In this document: positions 14,080 to 28,175 of the stretch, piece after piece
Position numbering within the stretch: the first letter of the stretch is position 1
Layout of the letters: each line of letters opens with the position of its first letter
Source of the DNA: Urechis unicinctus
Lineage: Eukaryota > Annelida > Polychaeta > Xenopneusta > Urechidae
Reading direction: 5' to 3'
Assembly (NCBI GenBank): GCA_034190875.2
Contig: CM067344.1
Span: 25,444,800 to 25,508,799, forward strand
Length of the DNA stretch: 64,000 nt
The notes under the pieces: generated by a model
Told to the model about the DNA's origin: nothing
The model's input: only the letters and a program-made list of their open reading frames with translations
The model's database searches: none
Position numbers and translations under genes: made by a program

Positions 14080-15148
14080 GTAGTAATTCGACCGCATAAT
14101 TTCATTTATTTTAATAAAAAAAATAACAAATACAGGGCGAGTGACGAAAATATTCGGATATTTCGGCGTTGCAAACGGCACTTCAAGCAATAATAAGCCC
14201 TAACGCTGGTCATTTTCATATAAGATTAAATACATTGTAAAGTATAACATTATTGAACAAGGACTATTCAAGGACAGTTCATATATTGCAGCTTGGGGTG
14301 ACATCTAGCGGAAACGCAAATGTCCGTCAGATGTGTGCACTGAATGATGTGCTTTTTTAAACAAATTTGATAGGTTAGCCAGCAGACAACATAATGTATA
14401 GTTGATGACACAGGCGGTGGTAAAGAAAAAGCGCGCAACATCCGTGTGGCTACGATCATGAGAAGCGATGAACCAATAACCTTCGGTGACAGCACAACAT
14501 TTTCATTCTGTTTCAAGGATGAGGTAATACATTGAATAATCATGTTTAGAGGCACTTCATTTACCACGACCTCGGCCTTGATATTGAAAAGGATACAGTA
14601 CATGATATATGTTGTTGATAGCAGGATATACAAGGGTTAGATTTGAATAACGGTAATTATTACGTGGACTTGGCAGTTGTTCACCATATGGAGTGATACA
14701 TGTTCCAGCGACCAAACGGATGAATACGCTCAATTTGCATGACGTTTCGAATAGCAGAACCTTATGGTGACAAATTGTATTGAAATGGCTCTTCTAACAT
14801 ATGTTGCTATCGGTGTTTATTTCACAAAAGTTTAGATTATTGTTCTATTCTATCGGGTTTCCATTCATTTGGAGCAGTTATTCTAACACAAACGTCTTAT
14901 TCATTTATTTAAAAATCATGACTTTACTTTTTAACGTTTTTACCCAATACTTTGTTCAGATTCAGCCATCTAGTTCATTCCTGAAGCTTAGATAATATTT
15001 TACTTTCGGGAAATTCTTTGTATAGTTCTTACGACTGGCTAATAGTGTTGTGTTATTTGAACAGAGCATTTTATCAAATATTTCGGCCGCTTGAAGTACA
15101 ACATTCTTATACATTATTCGCAATGAAAGACCAAGTATTGACCCTTGT
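14080..15148 (+). repeat. Palindrome 1, left arm segment, partner 23.53-24.55 kb
   Basis: This is the reverse complement of about 23,525-24,555. Landmarks are 'gacatctagcggaaacgcaaatg', 'atcatgagaagcgatgaac', 'gtattgaaatggctcttcta' and 'aagtattgaccctt'. The 121-codon minus-strand frame at 14,268-14,633 lies here. Its counterpart (24,124-24,315, plus) shares only the last part, so it is unlikely to be a gene. Confidence 0.88.
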
Positions 15149-15866
15149 AATTCGAGTTTTTAGTAGAAGCATCCATAGATGCAGGCGCTAATTCATCTCC
15201 TGCTAGTGCGAGTTTATTTTTACGTGCGATCAATGTCATGGCAATATAAGAGTAAAGACGATCAATGAAAACACTCTAACCATAGAGAGATGATTAACAA
15301 ATCACTGGGTTATATTAATATCATGTGCATGATGGGTTCATAAATATTAATAATTAATATGAAAGGAACCTTCCTATTTCATCCTTATTTACAAGCTGAT
15401 GGTGCTTCGTCAAACAGTAAAAGCCCGATTATCTGGTGCTTCATTGTACCCCCTGCTCTCTTACTTATTGTGGAGCTCCGGAACAAGATCAATATATCTT
15501 GCGGTGGAGTAGAGATGCGTTGGTGAATGATCAATGCTGCAATATGCTGCTGTTATATCATGAGGTCTATTCACTAACTGTCGGTATGTTTACATAACCA
15601 TCTTACTGCCTAATGCAAATGCAAAGACTAAAATGAAGGCGCGTGGCTCTTGCACTAACGATTCGATACAGCCTGCAACTTATGGTGATCGCTGAAAATG
15701 AATATACATCGTTTTGACGCCACAAGAAGAGCTACGATCATTAGCAAATTTCCGTGCAGCAGGTGTCTTCAAATGTATAGATAAAGGAGTAGTCGAACTC
15801 TCGCATTAAGGTTATTTGACCAAATCATGAAATGGCGGCAATATATATATGTATATATATATATAT
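15149..15866 (+). repeat. Palindrome 1, left arm, innermost segment
   Basis: This is the reverse complement of about 20,430-21,169. Landmarks are 'atgacattgatcgca' (right-arm reading), 'aggaaccttcctattt', 'attatctggtgcttcattg' and, at the very end, 'ggttatttga' then 'cggcaata' running into a short (TA)n tract (15,839-15,866). The opposite arm also enters a (TA)n tract immediately after 'cggcaata' in reverse complement. Confidence 0.9.
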
Positions 15867-16344
15867 GCTGCATGATACCATTTGGCATGCTAGCGAAGTA
15901 TAGGTTTATCTATCGTCATGGAATCGATGCTGTACTGAGGGTGGCATCGCTGGCCATAGATTGTTTGAGTTCAAACCTGCGAGACAGTAGATTAATCTGT
16001 CATGCTGCATTCATTATCAGATTCTGGCTGACAATTTTCTGCTTCATCCCACGAGAGACTCACACGCAACAATGGCAGTGTAATATAACAGTTTGCATTA
16101 GCCAAATATAGATTCTGTAGTGACTTATACAGATAATCAAGCAACATTGTTATGTCCTCACTTCACGTTGACGACAATGCTCGTGTGCCAGCCGACGCCG
16201 TAAATAAGTAATTATACCTATACATATCTAATGAGATGTTGCAGCATAAGTCTTATCTTAAAGCAAAACGAGGGGTTTAAATAGATGCTTTCCTTCCGAT
16301 GGACTCCTTACGAACGATGAATATCAAACCAATATTTCGCCACT

Positions 16345-16800
16345 CTTCTTCACCCTTTTAAGTGTTCGAGTCGCGAGTGAGGTGTCTGAAGTGCCCCTAG
16401 CTCTCCCCCACCAATCAAAATACACACGCACAACATTCAGGCAGACCTGCTGATTTTTCTCACACAATGATATCATTTTTCTCTCTGTCTGTCAACCTTT
16501 CTGTCTGTGCGTCTATGAGTGTCTGTGTCTGTCTGTCTCTACGTTTATCTCTCTCTCTCTCTCTCTCCCTCTCTCTCTATCGTTCCCTTACTCACATACA
16601 CGCACACGCAAATTGAAAAAAAACATAGCTACTTCTCTCTTTCTCTTTGACAAACCTGAGTTGCATCCGTTGCCACTTACCCTGTCTTCCTATGCCTCTA
16701 CTCCCTCGGACAGAGTCTGATCCACGATTCCCTCCTACACGTGCCGGCTGGCTCTCGCTAACACACCAACACGCGACCACTTATACATCCTCGTATCTCT
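16345..16800. repeat. Pyrimidine-rich / (CT)n tract
   Basis: The strand is strongly biased to C and T. It includes 'tctgtctgtctctacg' and a (CT)n run near 16,545-16,580 interrupted by CCCT. The local composition is unlike its neighbours. Frames across it are low-complexity artefacts. Confidence 0.8.
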
Positions 16801-16837
16801 CTAACCCTAGTGATATGCATAACTCAGTATTTCGCAA

Positions 16838-16916
16838 GCACATGCAAATCTGCTGCCTGTATCTCCCTGACACATGCAAATCTGCTGCCTGTATCTCCCT
16901 GACACATGCAAATCAG
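16838..16916 (+). repeat. 32-bp minisatellite, about 2.4 copies
   Basis: Two full copies of a 32-bp unit beginning 'cacatgcaaatctgctg' and ending 'tctccctga' are followed by a partial third copy. The unit contains an octamer-like 'atgcaaat', probably coincidental. Confidence 0.85.
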
Positions 16917-17108
16917 TCACCAACTGTCCCATGCATAAGCGAAGATAAAGCATAAGACACTTATTTATCAGTGCAGTCCCGTCTCATAGATGAAAATGAA
17001 GCCCTTTTCACATTTGTAAACGGCAACTAATAACCCTAGCTATATCTGGGGGTGGTGAATAATCTTGACCGAGAAATGCATTGGAGGCATTTAATAGCGG
17101 TAAGTAAA

Positions 17109-17337
17109 GGTATGCATCCCTGCACAATAGTGTATGTAAGTATGTCATCGTTTTTTTACTCGTATCTGATAGAGTCATTTAAGTTCTTCAGTTTCTTTTA
17201 GCTTTCCAAGGTATGCATCCCTGCACAATAGTGTATGAATACATGTTAGGTTAGTACCCCAACAGTGATATGTCATCGTTATTTTACTCGTATCTGATAG
17301 AGTCACTTAAGTTCTTCAGTCTCTTTTAGCTTTCTAA
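17109..17337 (+). repeat. Local direct duplication
   Basis: The sequence beginning 'ggtatgcatccctgcacaat' at 17,109 is repeated at 17,210. Both copies contain 'tcgtatctgatagagtca' and 'cttttagctttc'. The second copy has about 27 extra bases after 'gtgtatg'. This is a tandem duplication of roughly 100 bp. Confidence 0.85.
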
Positions 17338-19087
17338 ATATACTGCACTTGCTGGACGAGGCACCAAGAGCAGCATCTTTCCAGACAGTTTTTTTACTGT
17401 CAGGGGTTTGGGAATGACGCTTATCCACAGCGATTTGCGATAAAAGTCCAAATGAATCAATAATCAGATTATTTAGCAATTTTGTTCTCCATCGTTAAAC
17501 CGACACTGCCACTCATAGCGTCCTCTGGATATTCTCAACAGCTCAAAACAGATCTCGTTATCCTGCTTCTATGTGGTTATATTCTGAGAAGATATACTGT
17601 CAAACATAAATCATGCATATGATGACGTGACGCTTTGCTGTGCAAGGACCGAATTATATGCTGTTTCAATGACCTCTGTGAAACCTGGATGAGAAATGAT
17701 TGCTAATATTTAACAAATGCGTAGATAATTGATCCGACATCTCACAACGTCATTCAGCCACAGGGAACTCTCACAACGTATCTACGTATAGTAAGATCAA
17801 CCTTTTCATCCAGATATTCAAGGTGTGATTCCATTTTTTTATTAATTTACAACAGTGCACTTAATGCCATTGAGAGTCATTCAAGCTTTATCCAATGAAC
17901 GACCTATCATTCTCAGGTAAAGCTCTTACAAAGCATGATTAGTCGCAGTCGTCACCACTGTACGCAATCAGTGATCGCATTTCCTTGTTCAATGCATTGA
18001 TACTTTCAGCATGTTCATTGTGCGCACCATTTGTGTCAATGCGTTAACGAACGCCCCTTTTCTGGACTAGGGAGCTGTTCTTGTATTACTACGTAAATAA
18101 ATAATGTATGTGCGGCGTTAAAAATCCCATATTCGTACAAAATCGGCCATACATGAGACGAAGCAATGGCTGAGTGTTGAAAGTGACTTCGCTTACACGT
18201 TTTACCACATCTGTAGCAGTTCCATCATGGTTAAGAAACTGTGGACATTATGTGCAGACCGCCCGCCATTTAACTGCACATGAAACTTAATATGAGCATG
18301 TAGATTCTTTTGAATTAAGGTAGATAACACCCTTGCCGTCGTCCTGTTGCACAACACTGGCGTAATTTATGCTCTTCAATCCGAATTAAGCCTGATATTG
18401 TGAATCGTAACATATTAAATCTGGTGATGAGTCTATATTATGCAATCAGATCAATCTGCCGTGTCGTGAAAAAAGGTGCTACTAAGCGAAACATTTGCAT
18501 CTGTCTGATCGAATCTTAACGACAAAATATTGTTCGTAGCAATTATGAACCGTAAATGGCAAACTTTTTCGAGTAAGATGAAAATGTATTGCGCATAGAG
18601 CTTTGAAAGTTGATATAAGAACATAACATTTCTGTGCTGCTTTAAAACTGTTCATATGACAGCAATTTAAAACTTTCCGTCTGTAACAACCCACCCGTTC
18701 CGAGTAACTTATGAAGGAGTTGACACATGATACCGGTAGAGAATATTTGTTTCAGAATTCAGGATGGAATGCATATGATGCACGGGATCAAATACGCTGC
18801 GCTCGAGATTCCAGCTCACATCACTCGTTGCTTCCGGAAGCAGAAATTCCAAAGATGATTAAACATCTCTGGCCTTGAAGTCATCTTGTTACATGATTAA
18901 TGCCCATTAATCGCGTTGATTGCTATGCTTGTTGTACAGGTAAAGAATGATGAGATGGACCTATTTTACATCGCAATGGCCCTAGTCCGATTAACTACGT
19001 TTGTCACAGCTCATTCTTTGCAATATTCTTCAATGCAAAAAAACCCTCGTTAAATCCCCACTTAAGCGCAGTAAGCCCATAAACCAT

Positions 19088-19233
<146 letters not shown>

Positions 19234-19899
19234 ATAAACCATGACCACATCCAAATAGGCATGCATGGCTAATGTATTGTTATGTTGCTTTGGTTCAATG
19301 GGTCGAAAGGAATGCGCATGTTTTCGAGTGTACTAATGTATCCATCACAAAGGTACGACATTCAACACTAATACAAGCGGTGACTTGCCATTTAATACGG
19401 GATCTTGCGTTAAATGAGCGCATAATAATTCGCATATATGCGCATTGGTCCGTGGAGTGGGTTGAATAGCACGAATTAGAGCCTCGCATCCTCCTTGTTA
19501 TCCTGCATTAGGCAGTAATGTGGTATTGCAAATATACCGATATTTATTGAATAGATCCCATGATGTAACCATTGCAGTGTTGGTTAATGATGCAAATTAC
19601 TCCCATCGTCCGCCGAAATGTTATACGAACAGTATACAACCTCGCAGTGAATGAGCTCCATCGATTGGCTGTTTTGATTAATTGTAATATTATTCATAGG
19701 TACGATATAATGCGCCCTTGGCAGTTAGCTGCCACACAGAATACATATCGCCCATGCTGTGGAGTAGCTTGGACAAGTGCCTCATTCAAACTAACAATTG
19801 TGCGTCCTTCAATCGTCGTTGTCATAGTATCATAATTTGCTTAGAACAATGAAACAAAACAACCATTGTTTCTCACTTCAACACACGTGACGGCACGTG

Positions 19900-20247
19900 A
19901 CAGTATTTATATATATAAATATATTTATCTCTCTCTATATAAATATAAATATATTTATTTATATGTAGATATATATATAGATATATATATATAGAGATAT
20001 ATAAATACACCCATATATGGCATATAATACAATATATATATATATATATATAGATATAGAGATTTACAGATATATATGCGGAGAGAGAGATAGAGAGAGA
20101 TAGAGATATATTTAGGGATATAGAGAGAGAGAGGGGGAGTAGGGATAGATACATACATCATATGTGAGATATATACATTTAGGGAGATCTATCTATCGAA
20201 TCTATCGATCTATCGATCTATATATCTATCTATCTATCTATCTATCG

Positions 20248-20289
<42 letters not shown>

Positions 20290-20342
20290 ATCTATATATA
20301 TATATATATATATAATATATATATATTTATATATATACATAT

Positions 20343-20427
<85 letters not shown>
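19900..20427. repeat. Microsatellite cluster: (TA)n, (CTAT)n and (GA)n
   Basis: Interrupted TA runs, a purine-rich 'gagagagat' patch (20,085-20,140), a (CTAT)n tract (20,187-20,295) and a long (TA)n tract ending at 20,427. The last tract abuts the inner end of the right arm. Confidence 0.95.
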
Positions 20428-20429
<2 letters not shown>

Positions 20430-20430
<1 letters not shown>

Positions 20431-21169
20431 TGCCGCAAATTCAAGATTGTGTCAAATAACCGTAATACGTGCGTTCAACTACTCTTTTCTCTTTTAATTT
20501 AGATACCTGCTACAAGGAAATTCGCAATAGATTGTCGCTATTCATATGGCGTTAAAATGATGTATATTCATTTTTAGCGATCATCATAAGTTGCAGGCTG
20601 TGTTGAATAGTTAATGCAAGAGACATGCGCTCTCATTGCAGCCGTCGCTAATGCATTAGGCAGTTAAATGGTTATATAAATATTATTGAATAGACAGCTT
20701 TGGTTATTCACCAACGCATCTTCATTCCACCGCGAGATACATTGATGTTGGTCAGGTGCTCCACAATGAGTAAGAAGTGTACAATGAAACACCAGATAAT
20801 CGGGTTTTTACTGTTTGACGAACCACCATCAGCTTGTAAATAAGGATAAAATAGGAAGGTTCCTTTCATATTAATTGCAGCACCAATGGCTACTGATAAA
20901 CTTGATCTACAGGATGGTTATATGACCCAGTGATATGTTCATGATCTTACATGGAACCGATCCTAGCGGAAAGAATCGATTGACTGAATTTAGGAAATCA
21001 AAATGACCGGGTGTCTTCATTTTTCGTCTTTACTCTTATATCGCCATGACATTGATCGCAAGTAAGAACTAAACTCGCACTCATTGCTAACAGTTTTAGC
21101 AAGAGATAAATTAGCTCATGCATCCATGGATAGTTTTTCTAAAAACTCGATATTGCAGTAGAATTACAA
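20430..21169 (-). repeat. Palindrome 1, right arm, innermost segment
   Basis: This is the reverse complement of 15,149-15,866 (see that entry). The block 'gaattacaa' at its end abuts the 2.35 kb right-arm-specific segment. Confidence 0.9.
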
Positions 21170-23524
21170 ATTAAACGTCAGTAGTTCGGCCAATGCCAGG
21201 GCTGCACTGGGAGACGCAGCAATGGTATTTGAGAGCCCAGGTGATAAACCTAGCGGCAAACATAGTTGCTATCACCCAGAGGGATAAGGTATTTCGAGCA
21301 ATGGTTTAAAAGGGCTTATTGAACGAAACTAAAAGGCGTGAATGCCATGTCCTGAGCAATGCTGTCCGCTGTAAATATTCGGCTAGCATGCATACACACA
21401 TAACCGCTTGTCATTTGTGTATGTTCTAAGTCCAGGCTTGGGAAGAGTACATCCCTGATCGCGACTGTTATATGGGTATATGTATTATAAACATCAATGA
21501 AAATTCCTTTTGAATCATGTGGTTCAAAATTTAGAAGCTGCTTAATTTTTCCTTCTTCCAGTCATTTGAAGACAGAGCATAACTAATTCATAAGTCAGCT
21601 TCTTCAAGAAAATGTTTTTCATTGATGGTAGCCCTCTCAAATAGTGTAACACTACAGCAAAGGCCCAAATTGTCTTGTGTTGGGAAGCATATCCCCGTAC
21701 GGGTGCCCTCCCCCGCGGGGCTGTCGGTCTTAATAAAAAAAAGGGGCTGGGCGTACGGACTCTATGACTAGCCCCCAAATAATGGACGGCTGCTCAGTCA
21801 CTTCGGAGTTGCATTAAGTGACTGTCGAATTCAGTTCTTTTCCAAACAATGATATCGTAACAGGTTCGTTATGATTCCAGAGGCATTGGTATTCTTCCTT
21901 CATTTCGCTCCTTCAGTCGGAGGTCCAGCTCATGCGGCGCATCAGCAATCAGACCGTTTGTGCCTGACAACGTGCCATCGAGACTGACTTGGATGATTGT
22001 TCAAAATCGTTCCGCCCGCTTTGATATAGCCATCCAAAACAAAGACCAACATACTTTATCTAGAAAGCATTGGTTTTCTCGATATTTGTAAAAAGAACAT
22101 CGTTTTGTTTTGTGTCAGCGGTGTTGTCTCCTCCAAATGTGCCACGTTTAGACAAAAAGCCGTATCCACAGTTTTTTTTGTAAGCTTAACGTTGCTTAGT
22201 TATCATAGTCAAACCAGTATTTTCCAGTCCAGGTGAAGGGAACACCGAAGAGATAGTCCAAACACAAACGACTCTAAAGCGCTTAGTTAGAAACAGGTCC
22301 AAACGCCATAAGACAAAGTACGCAAATGGATCCTTGACGCTCGTGCACTCTATCTCTTTCGATATGCTGATGAGGAGGTACTACAACCAATTTGACCGTA
22401 CATACTTTCCAACACATAGGAGTAACACCACAAGAATTTTACTTAAGTGTACATCAAGTCTACTTAGGAATATAACAAGTGTAAAAAAACATTCTCAGTT
22501 TGTCAGTCATAAAAAGAATAAAATAGCCAATTAACCTCACGCTTCAGATATTATAAGCAATCTCGATGATGGGATCAACACACACCCTAACATCGCTGAT
22601 TAACATCCCTGCCCAAATACGATCCAATGCAATACAAATGCCCCTCCTCTGTAAACTAGGCGACGCAATAACCACTAAACTAAAAAGCTTCTATTCTTAA
22701 CTGATGGTATTCTTAACGCCGTTTCTTTCGGAGGTACAATGCACAACCAAAAAACAGAAGATTACACCGTACATTAAACAAAACAACAAATATACAACAG
22801 AATGCAAAAATAAAAAATGAATGACATGCAACAAACGGTTATAATCCAGAATTTGTAGTCTTATTACCAAAACGGCGGATAAAGAAGATTTCCCCAGTCA
22901 CTTCTCATCAAAGGCAAACAAATCAAAAATGTAATTATCGCCCAGTTTGTCCAAGTTTGGACACAACGCTCCAGTAAAATAGTAATTCAGTAAAATAGAA
23001 ATTTCAAACACGGCCTAAATAAGCGCAATTTCACAAATTTGATTCACAAAAAAATTCAAAACTTATTGATGATCGTCAATCGGTATTTGATTTCACACCC
23101 ACAATTCTTCTAAAAAGTATCAAATCAGAAACTTGCAATTTCCCAGCTTTATTCATGTATTACACATTGATAGCGGTATATCTCCAGACCAACTGCAATT
23201 GACCCAAATTATACAGATAGCAACAAAAAGCGAATATGCAAGCATAACAAATTAGAGACCTATCTCTGTATAACGATCAATATAAAAAAATATTCGAACG
23301 AGTACTACAATAACAAATAACCATGCACACAGTCTTTTCTTTCATTGCCAATGCGGTTCCCGCTCAAAGAATTCGGCCGAGTAGTCGGCACTGGAGTAAG
23401 TCGATAACATAATAATACAAATAGATACCGCAAATATGTACAGGAGTATTTGTAATGGGGATCCTAAAACTTGTAAAACCCAAGAGAGACAATATGTGTG
23501 TTACATATGTCATCAGATTTAGAA
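21170..23524. mobile_element. Right-arm-specific 2.35 kb segment, candidate insertion
   Basis: The left arm is continuous at about 15,148 ('tgacccttgtaattc'). The right arm has the same two halves separated by 2.35 kb. The inserted part has its own character. The plus strand is clearly A/C-rich and T/G-poor over about 22,380-23,320, and a GC-rich island lies at about 21,690-21,775. Strand-asymmetric composition is common in retroelements, but I find no reverse transcriptase, integrase or LTR. Target duplication is at most 'aa'. Reading TAA/TAG as sense lengthens one frame here, but composition alone would allow that. Confidence 0.5.
21690..21780. other. GC-rich island with A8 run
   Basis: A 'ccccgtacgggtgccc' block and 'cccccgcggggctg' block are followed by 'cttaataaaaaaaagg' and 'gggcgtacgg'. 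The island is abruptly GC-rich compared with its surroundings and contains self-complementary CCGTACGG and CCCGCGGGG. The A-run could be a relic 3' tail of a short retroelement on the plus strand. This is a guess. Confidence 0.35.
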
Positions 23525-24555
23525 GGGTCAATACTTAGTCTTTCATTGCTTATTATTTGATAAAATACTCTATTCAAATGACACAACACTTGCAGCCAGT
23601 CGTAAGAACTATAGAAAGAATGTCCAGAACGTAAAATATTATCTAAGTTAAGGTTGAAAATCAATAAAATGAACTAATTATTTCAGCTTTCGTGGAAAAA
23701 ACACTGATAGCAATATCTGTTAGAAGAGCCATTTCAATACAATTGTCATCATAAGGTTCTGCACTCAGAGCCGTCATGCAAATCGAGCATATTCATCCGT
23801 TTCGTTGTTGACCCATTCATAACTGCTAAATCCACTCAATAATTAGGCCATTAGTTCATCGCTTCTCATGATCGTAACCACACGGAAGATGCGTTTTCGT
23901 TACCACTGCCTGTGTCATCAACTATACATTATGCTGTCCGCCGGCACACCAATCAAATTTGGGAAATATTACCTCAGCAACGAGTAGAAATTTGCATAAA
24001 TGGATTGTCGATTACCACGGTTTCCACCGCGACAACCACCCTTAAGCTTCAGCTAATCGGGCCATAATAATACCAGCGGTCCGCTAATAGTCATAACAGC
24101 GCCTGCTCGCCAGTTAAAATGCCTTGCGAGATAACAAGGGCAATGCATATTGCCAACTAGGGGATAGCGACACAACCTTTTCAATCCAGCTCTGGTCAAT
24201 ACAGCATGAAAAACTCCCCTCATTCCATACTCGTTTCAAAAAGCAAACAAATCTGATGGACATTTGCGTTTCCGCTAGATGTCACCCCAAGATGCATTGT
24301 ATGAACTGTCCTTGAAAAGTCCTTGTTCAATAATTTGATACCTTACATTGCATTGACTCGTATAAGAAAATGACTAACGCTAGGGCTTATTACTGCTTTT
24401 AGTGCCGTTTTGCAAATATCTGAATATTTTCGTCACCCCCCCCTCGTTATTTGTTAGTTTGTATATTGAAATAAATGTAATTATGCGGTCCAATTACTAC
24501 CCGATTCTTACATTAGGAATATCGTTGTGTGTAATAACCGTTAAGTGAGACCACT
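23525..24555 (-). repeat. Palindrome 1, right arm segment
   Basis: This is the reverse complement of 14,080-15,148 (see that entry). The match ends near 24,555, beyond which the arms differ. Confidence 0.88.
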
Positions 24556-26289
<1,734 letters not shown>

Positions 26290-27895
26290 TACCTTCGCTA
26301 GCTCTCCGATTCTGTGCAATAAGAAGCTCGTCCAAAATGCAAATACCCCTTGTATTTGCATTAACTAGTCAAGCCATCCTATACGCATAGCTTATCTTGA
26401 ATAACGTCAGCGTCCCCGTCACGCCTTTGTGTCGTAACATATATAAGCGACATTTAGGGGTAACATGTGTAAAACAGCATTGCAGACCGCGAAACATAAG
26501 TAGACAAAATTGTTTCCATTTGTCTAAATCTCACAAAAGTTATGTACAGCCCTGCTACTTGATTACTAGTTTATGCATAAACCACTAGTTTACATGTAGA
26601 ATAACTAGCTAAAGCGTAAAACGACCATTCCAGGATATGCCTATGTCATTGTAGTTTGTCCATAGTTCTGCTTTGTTTTGGGCACCTTGTCTTAGCCAAT
26701 TAAAAGGTCGCATACATGAGTTAAGCGCCTAATCAAAGCGACCAAATATGGCCGTACAGAGCTTCAGAAATTTGCAGAACCGATTTAATCGGAGGTCGGA
26801 CGCCATAGTTGTTGGGATCCATTCTGGTTAACAAGCCGAAAATTTAAGGCATTATTAAGGGTTGGCCGATACGTTTTTGAGATAACACAAAACAATGCCG
26901 TGTCATGAGGAATCTTAGCCATGGCGAAATGTCATCGGCTTCAATGGCTTATTATTATAGTAAAAGTAATCAGTTATATGATGAATGATTGAGTAAAATG
27001 TGAGCTTTGTTTTGAATTGTACCTACAAATGTGATTATTAACTCTTAAGCGTGGAAACGCTTTTAGTCACCTCCGACAAGGGCGGCGTCGGAGTTGTGTT
27101 GCAGCGCCGGCGGCAAGACCCAGTCACGTGCCCTAAGCGGGGCTCCGCTAAGAGGACTCGCTGGAGACCAAATTTGTTAAGCGATATTGTGCGCTCGAAA
27201 TCTAATTTTTGTCCTGCCCTACATAGTTTATTCTTAACCAATGACTATCCTAGCCATGTGAAACCATAGAGTCCACCCTGATGCGATACATATGGAATAT
27301 CGACGCCAATGGCGCCTATCCCAAAAAACTTAGTTTACGTATAAAGTGACCAGTTCACACGTAAGATGACCAGTTTACCCATACACTACTAGTTTACTGG
27401 TTAACTACTAGTCATTTTAGGCGTAAAATGCTTGGGGTTGTGATCCTGGTGGCCTACAATAGAAAACTTTAAGTTCTTTCCTAGTATAATTTAACATCAA
27501 GCTTGCATGAAAGGGTTTCTCCTTATTTACTAATTTCGACGATGCACAATGTCTACGTAACACTTCGTAGAACATTTACATTGGTAAGATGAAGGCAGGC
27601 CTGGATACAATTTGATGCCTTCGGCTGACTTGAATGGCCTATGTTAGAGCAGTACATCCCATTCTCAGACTCTTTGCGTGTCTGAGTCTATAGCTGCCAA
27701 TATAGACCACTTTAACCACTTTAACACAAAGCTGAGCACTTCTCAGGATGGGACATGAAGCAAGATAAGTTCATGTATCTTCGAAAGCTCGACTGCACAT
27801 TTTGAAACATCTGGTTATGCAGTACATATTTTATGTCCTTATCAGCATATTTGACAATAGTTAATCGAGACACGGTTCATTCGTATAACTCAAAC
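26290..27895 (+). repeat. Direct-orientation block, copy B
   Basis: This is the same-strand counterpart of 12,313-13,790 (see that entry). It contains the GC-rich conserved block at 27,058-27,170 and an extra segment at 27,190-27,440. The match weakens after 27,720 but remains recognisable at 'cggttcatt..ataactc'. Confidence 0.88.
27190..27440. repeat. Copy-B-specific segment with degenerate 'agtttac' motif array
   Basis: Copy A passes directly from 'gcgatattg' to 'tgatcctgatggcc'. Copy B has about 250 bp between. The second half holds short reiterated motifs such as 'accagttcacacgtaa', 'accagtttaccc', 'ctagtttactgg' and 'aggcgtaaaatg'. A similar 'actagttta' cluster lies at 26,565-26,595. 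Confidence 0.5.
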
Positions 27896-27911
27896 GCATT
27901 TGAATTAGTCT

Positions 27912-28175
27912 CTAGGTCCGGTTCGCCCAGATAACTTTCATATCGCTCTCTGGAATATGAAACTCTATTCGGGCATTACTAATTGATTGGGATGGGAGGT
28001 TGTCCTCAATTTTCTTCATGCAAACATTGTGCACTTGATCTGCATCAAGCATCACATCGACTATTTTTCGGGCTTTGTTAAACCATACATCATGAGTAAA
28101 TAAAATATGGTTTGTGTATTCTGTGGCCATGTAAAATTGAAATATACCGCGTACAAGCGATGCACAAAGCACCAA
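27912..28175 (-). other. Open frame of 87 codons, uncharacterised
   Basis: This minus-strand frame starts at TTG and is rich in acidic and lysine residues. The left-arm counterpart (about 11,800-12,090, plus strand) keeps recognisable stretches such as VLCASLVR and IVDVML but has stops and frameshifts. No family was recognised. It may be a decayed exon or chance; the length is not significant alone. Confidence 0.15.

Noticed and set aside
19500..20700. Shared 'gcattaggcagt' and 'tattgaatagat/ca' at 19,507 and 20,652, suggesting a further repeat in the core.
   Set aside because: The similarity is short and not supported by flanking sequence. It could be chance.
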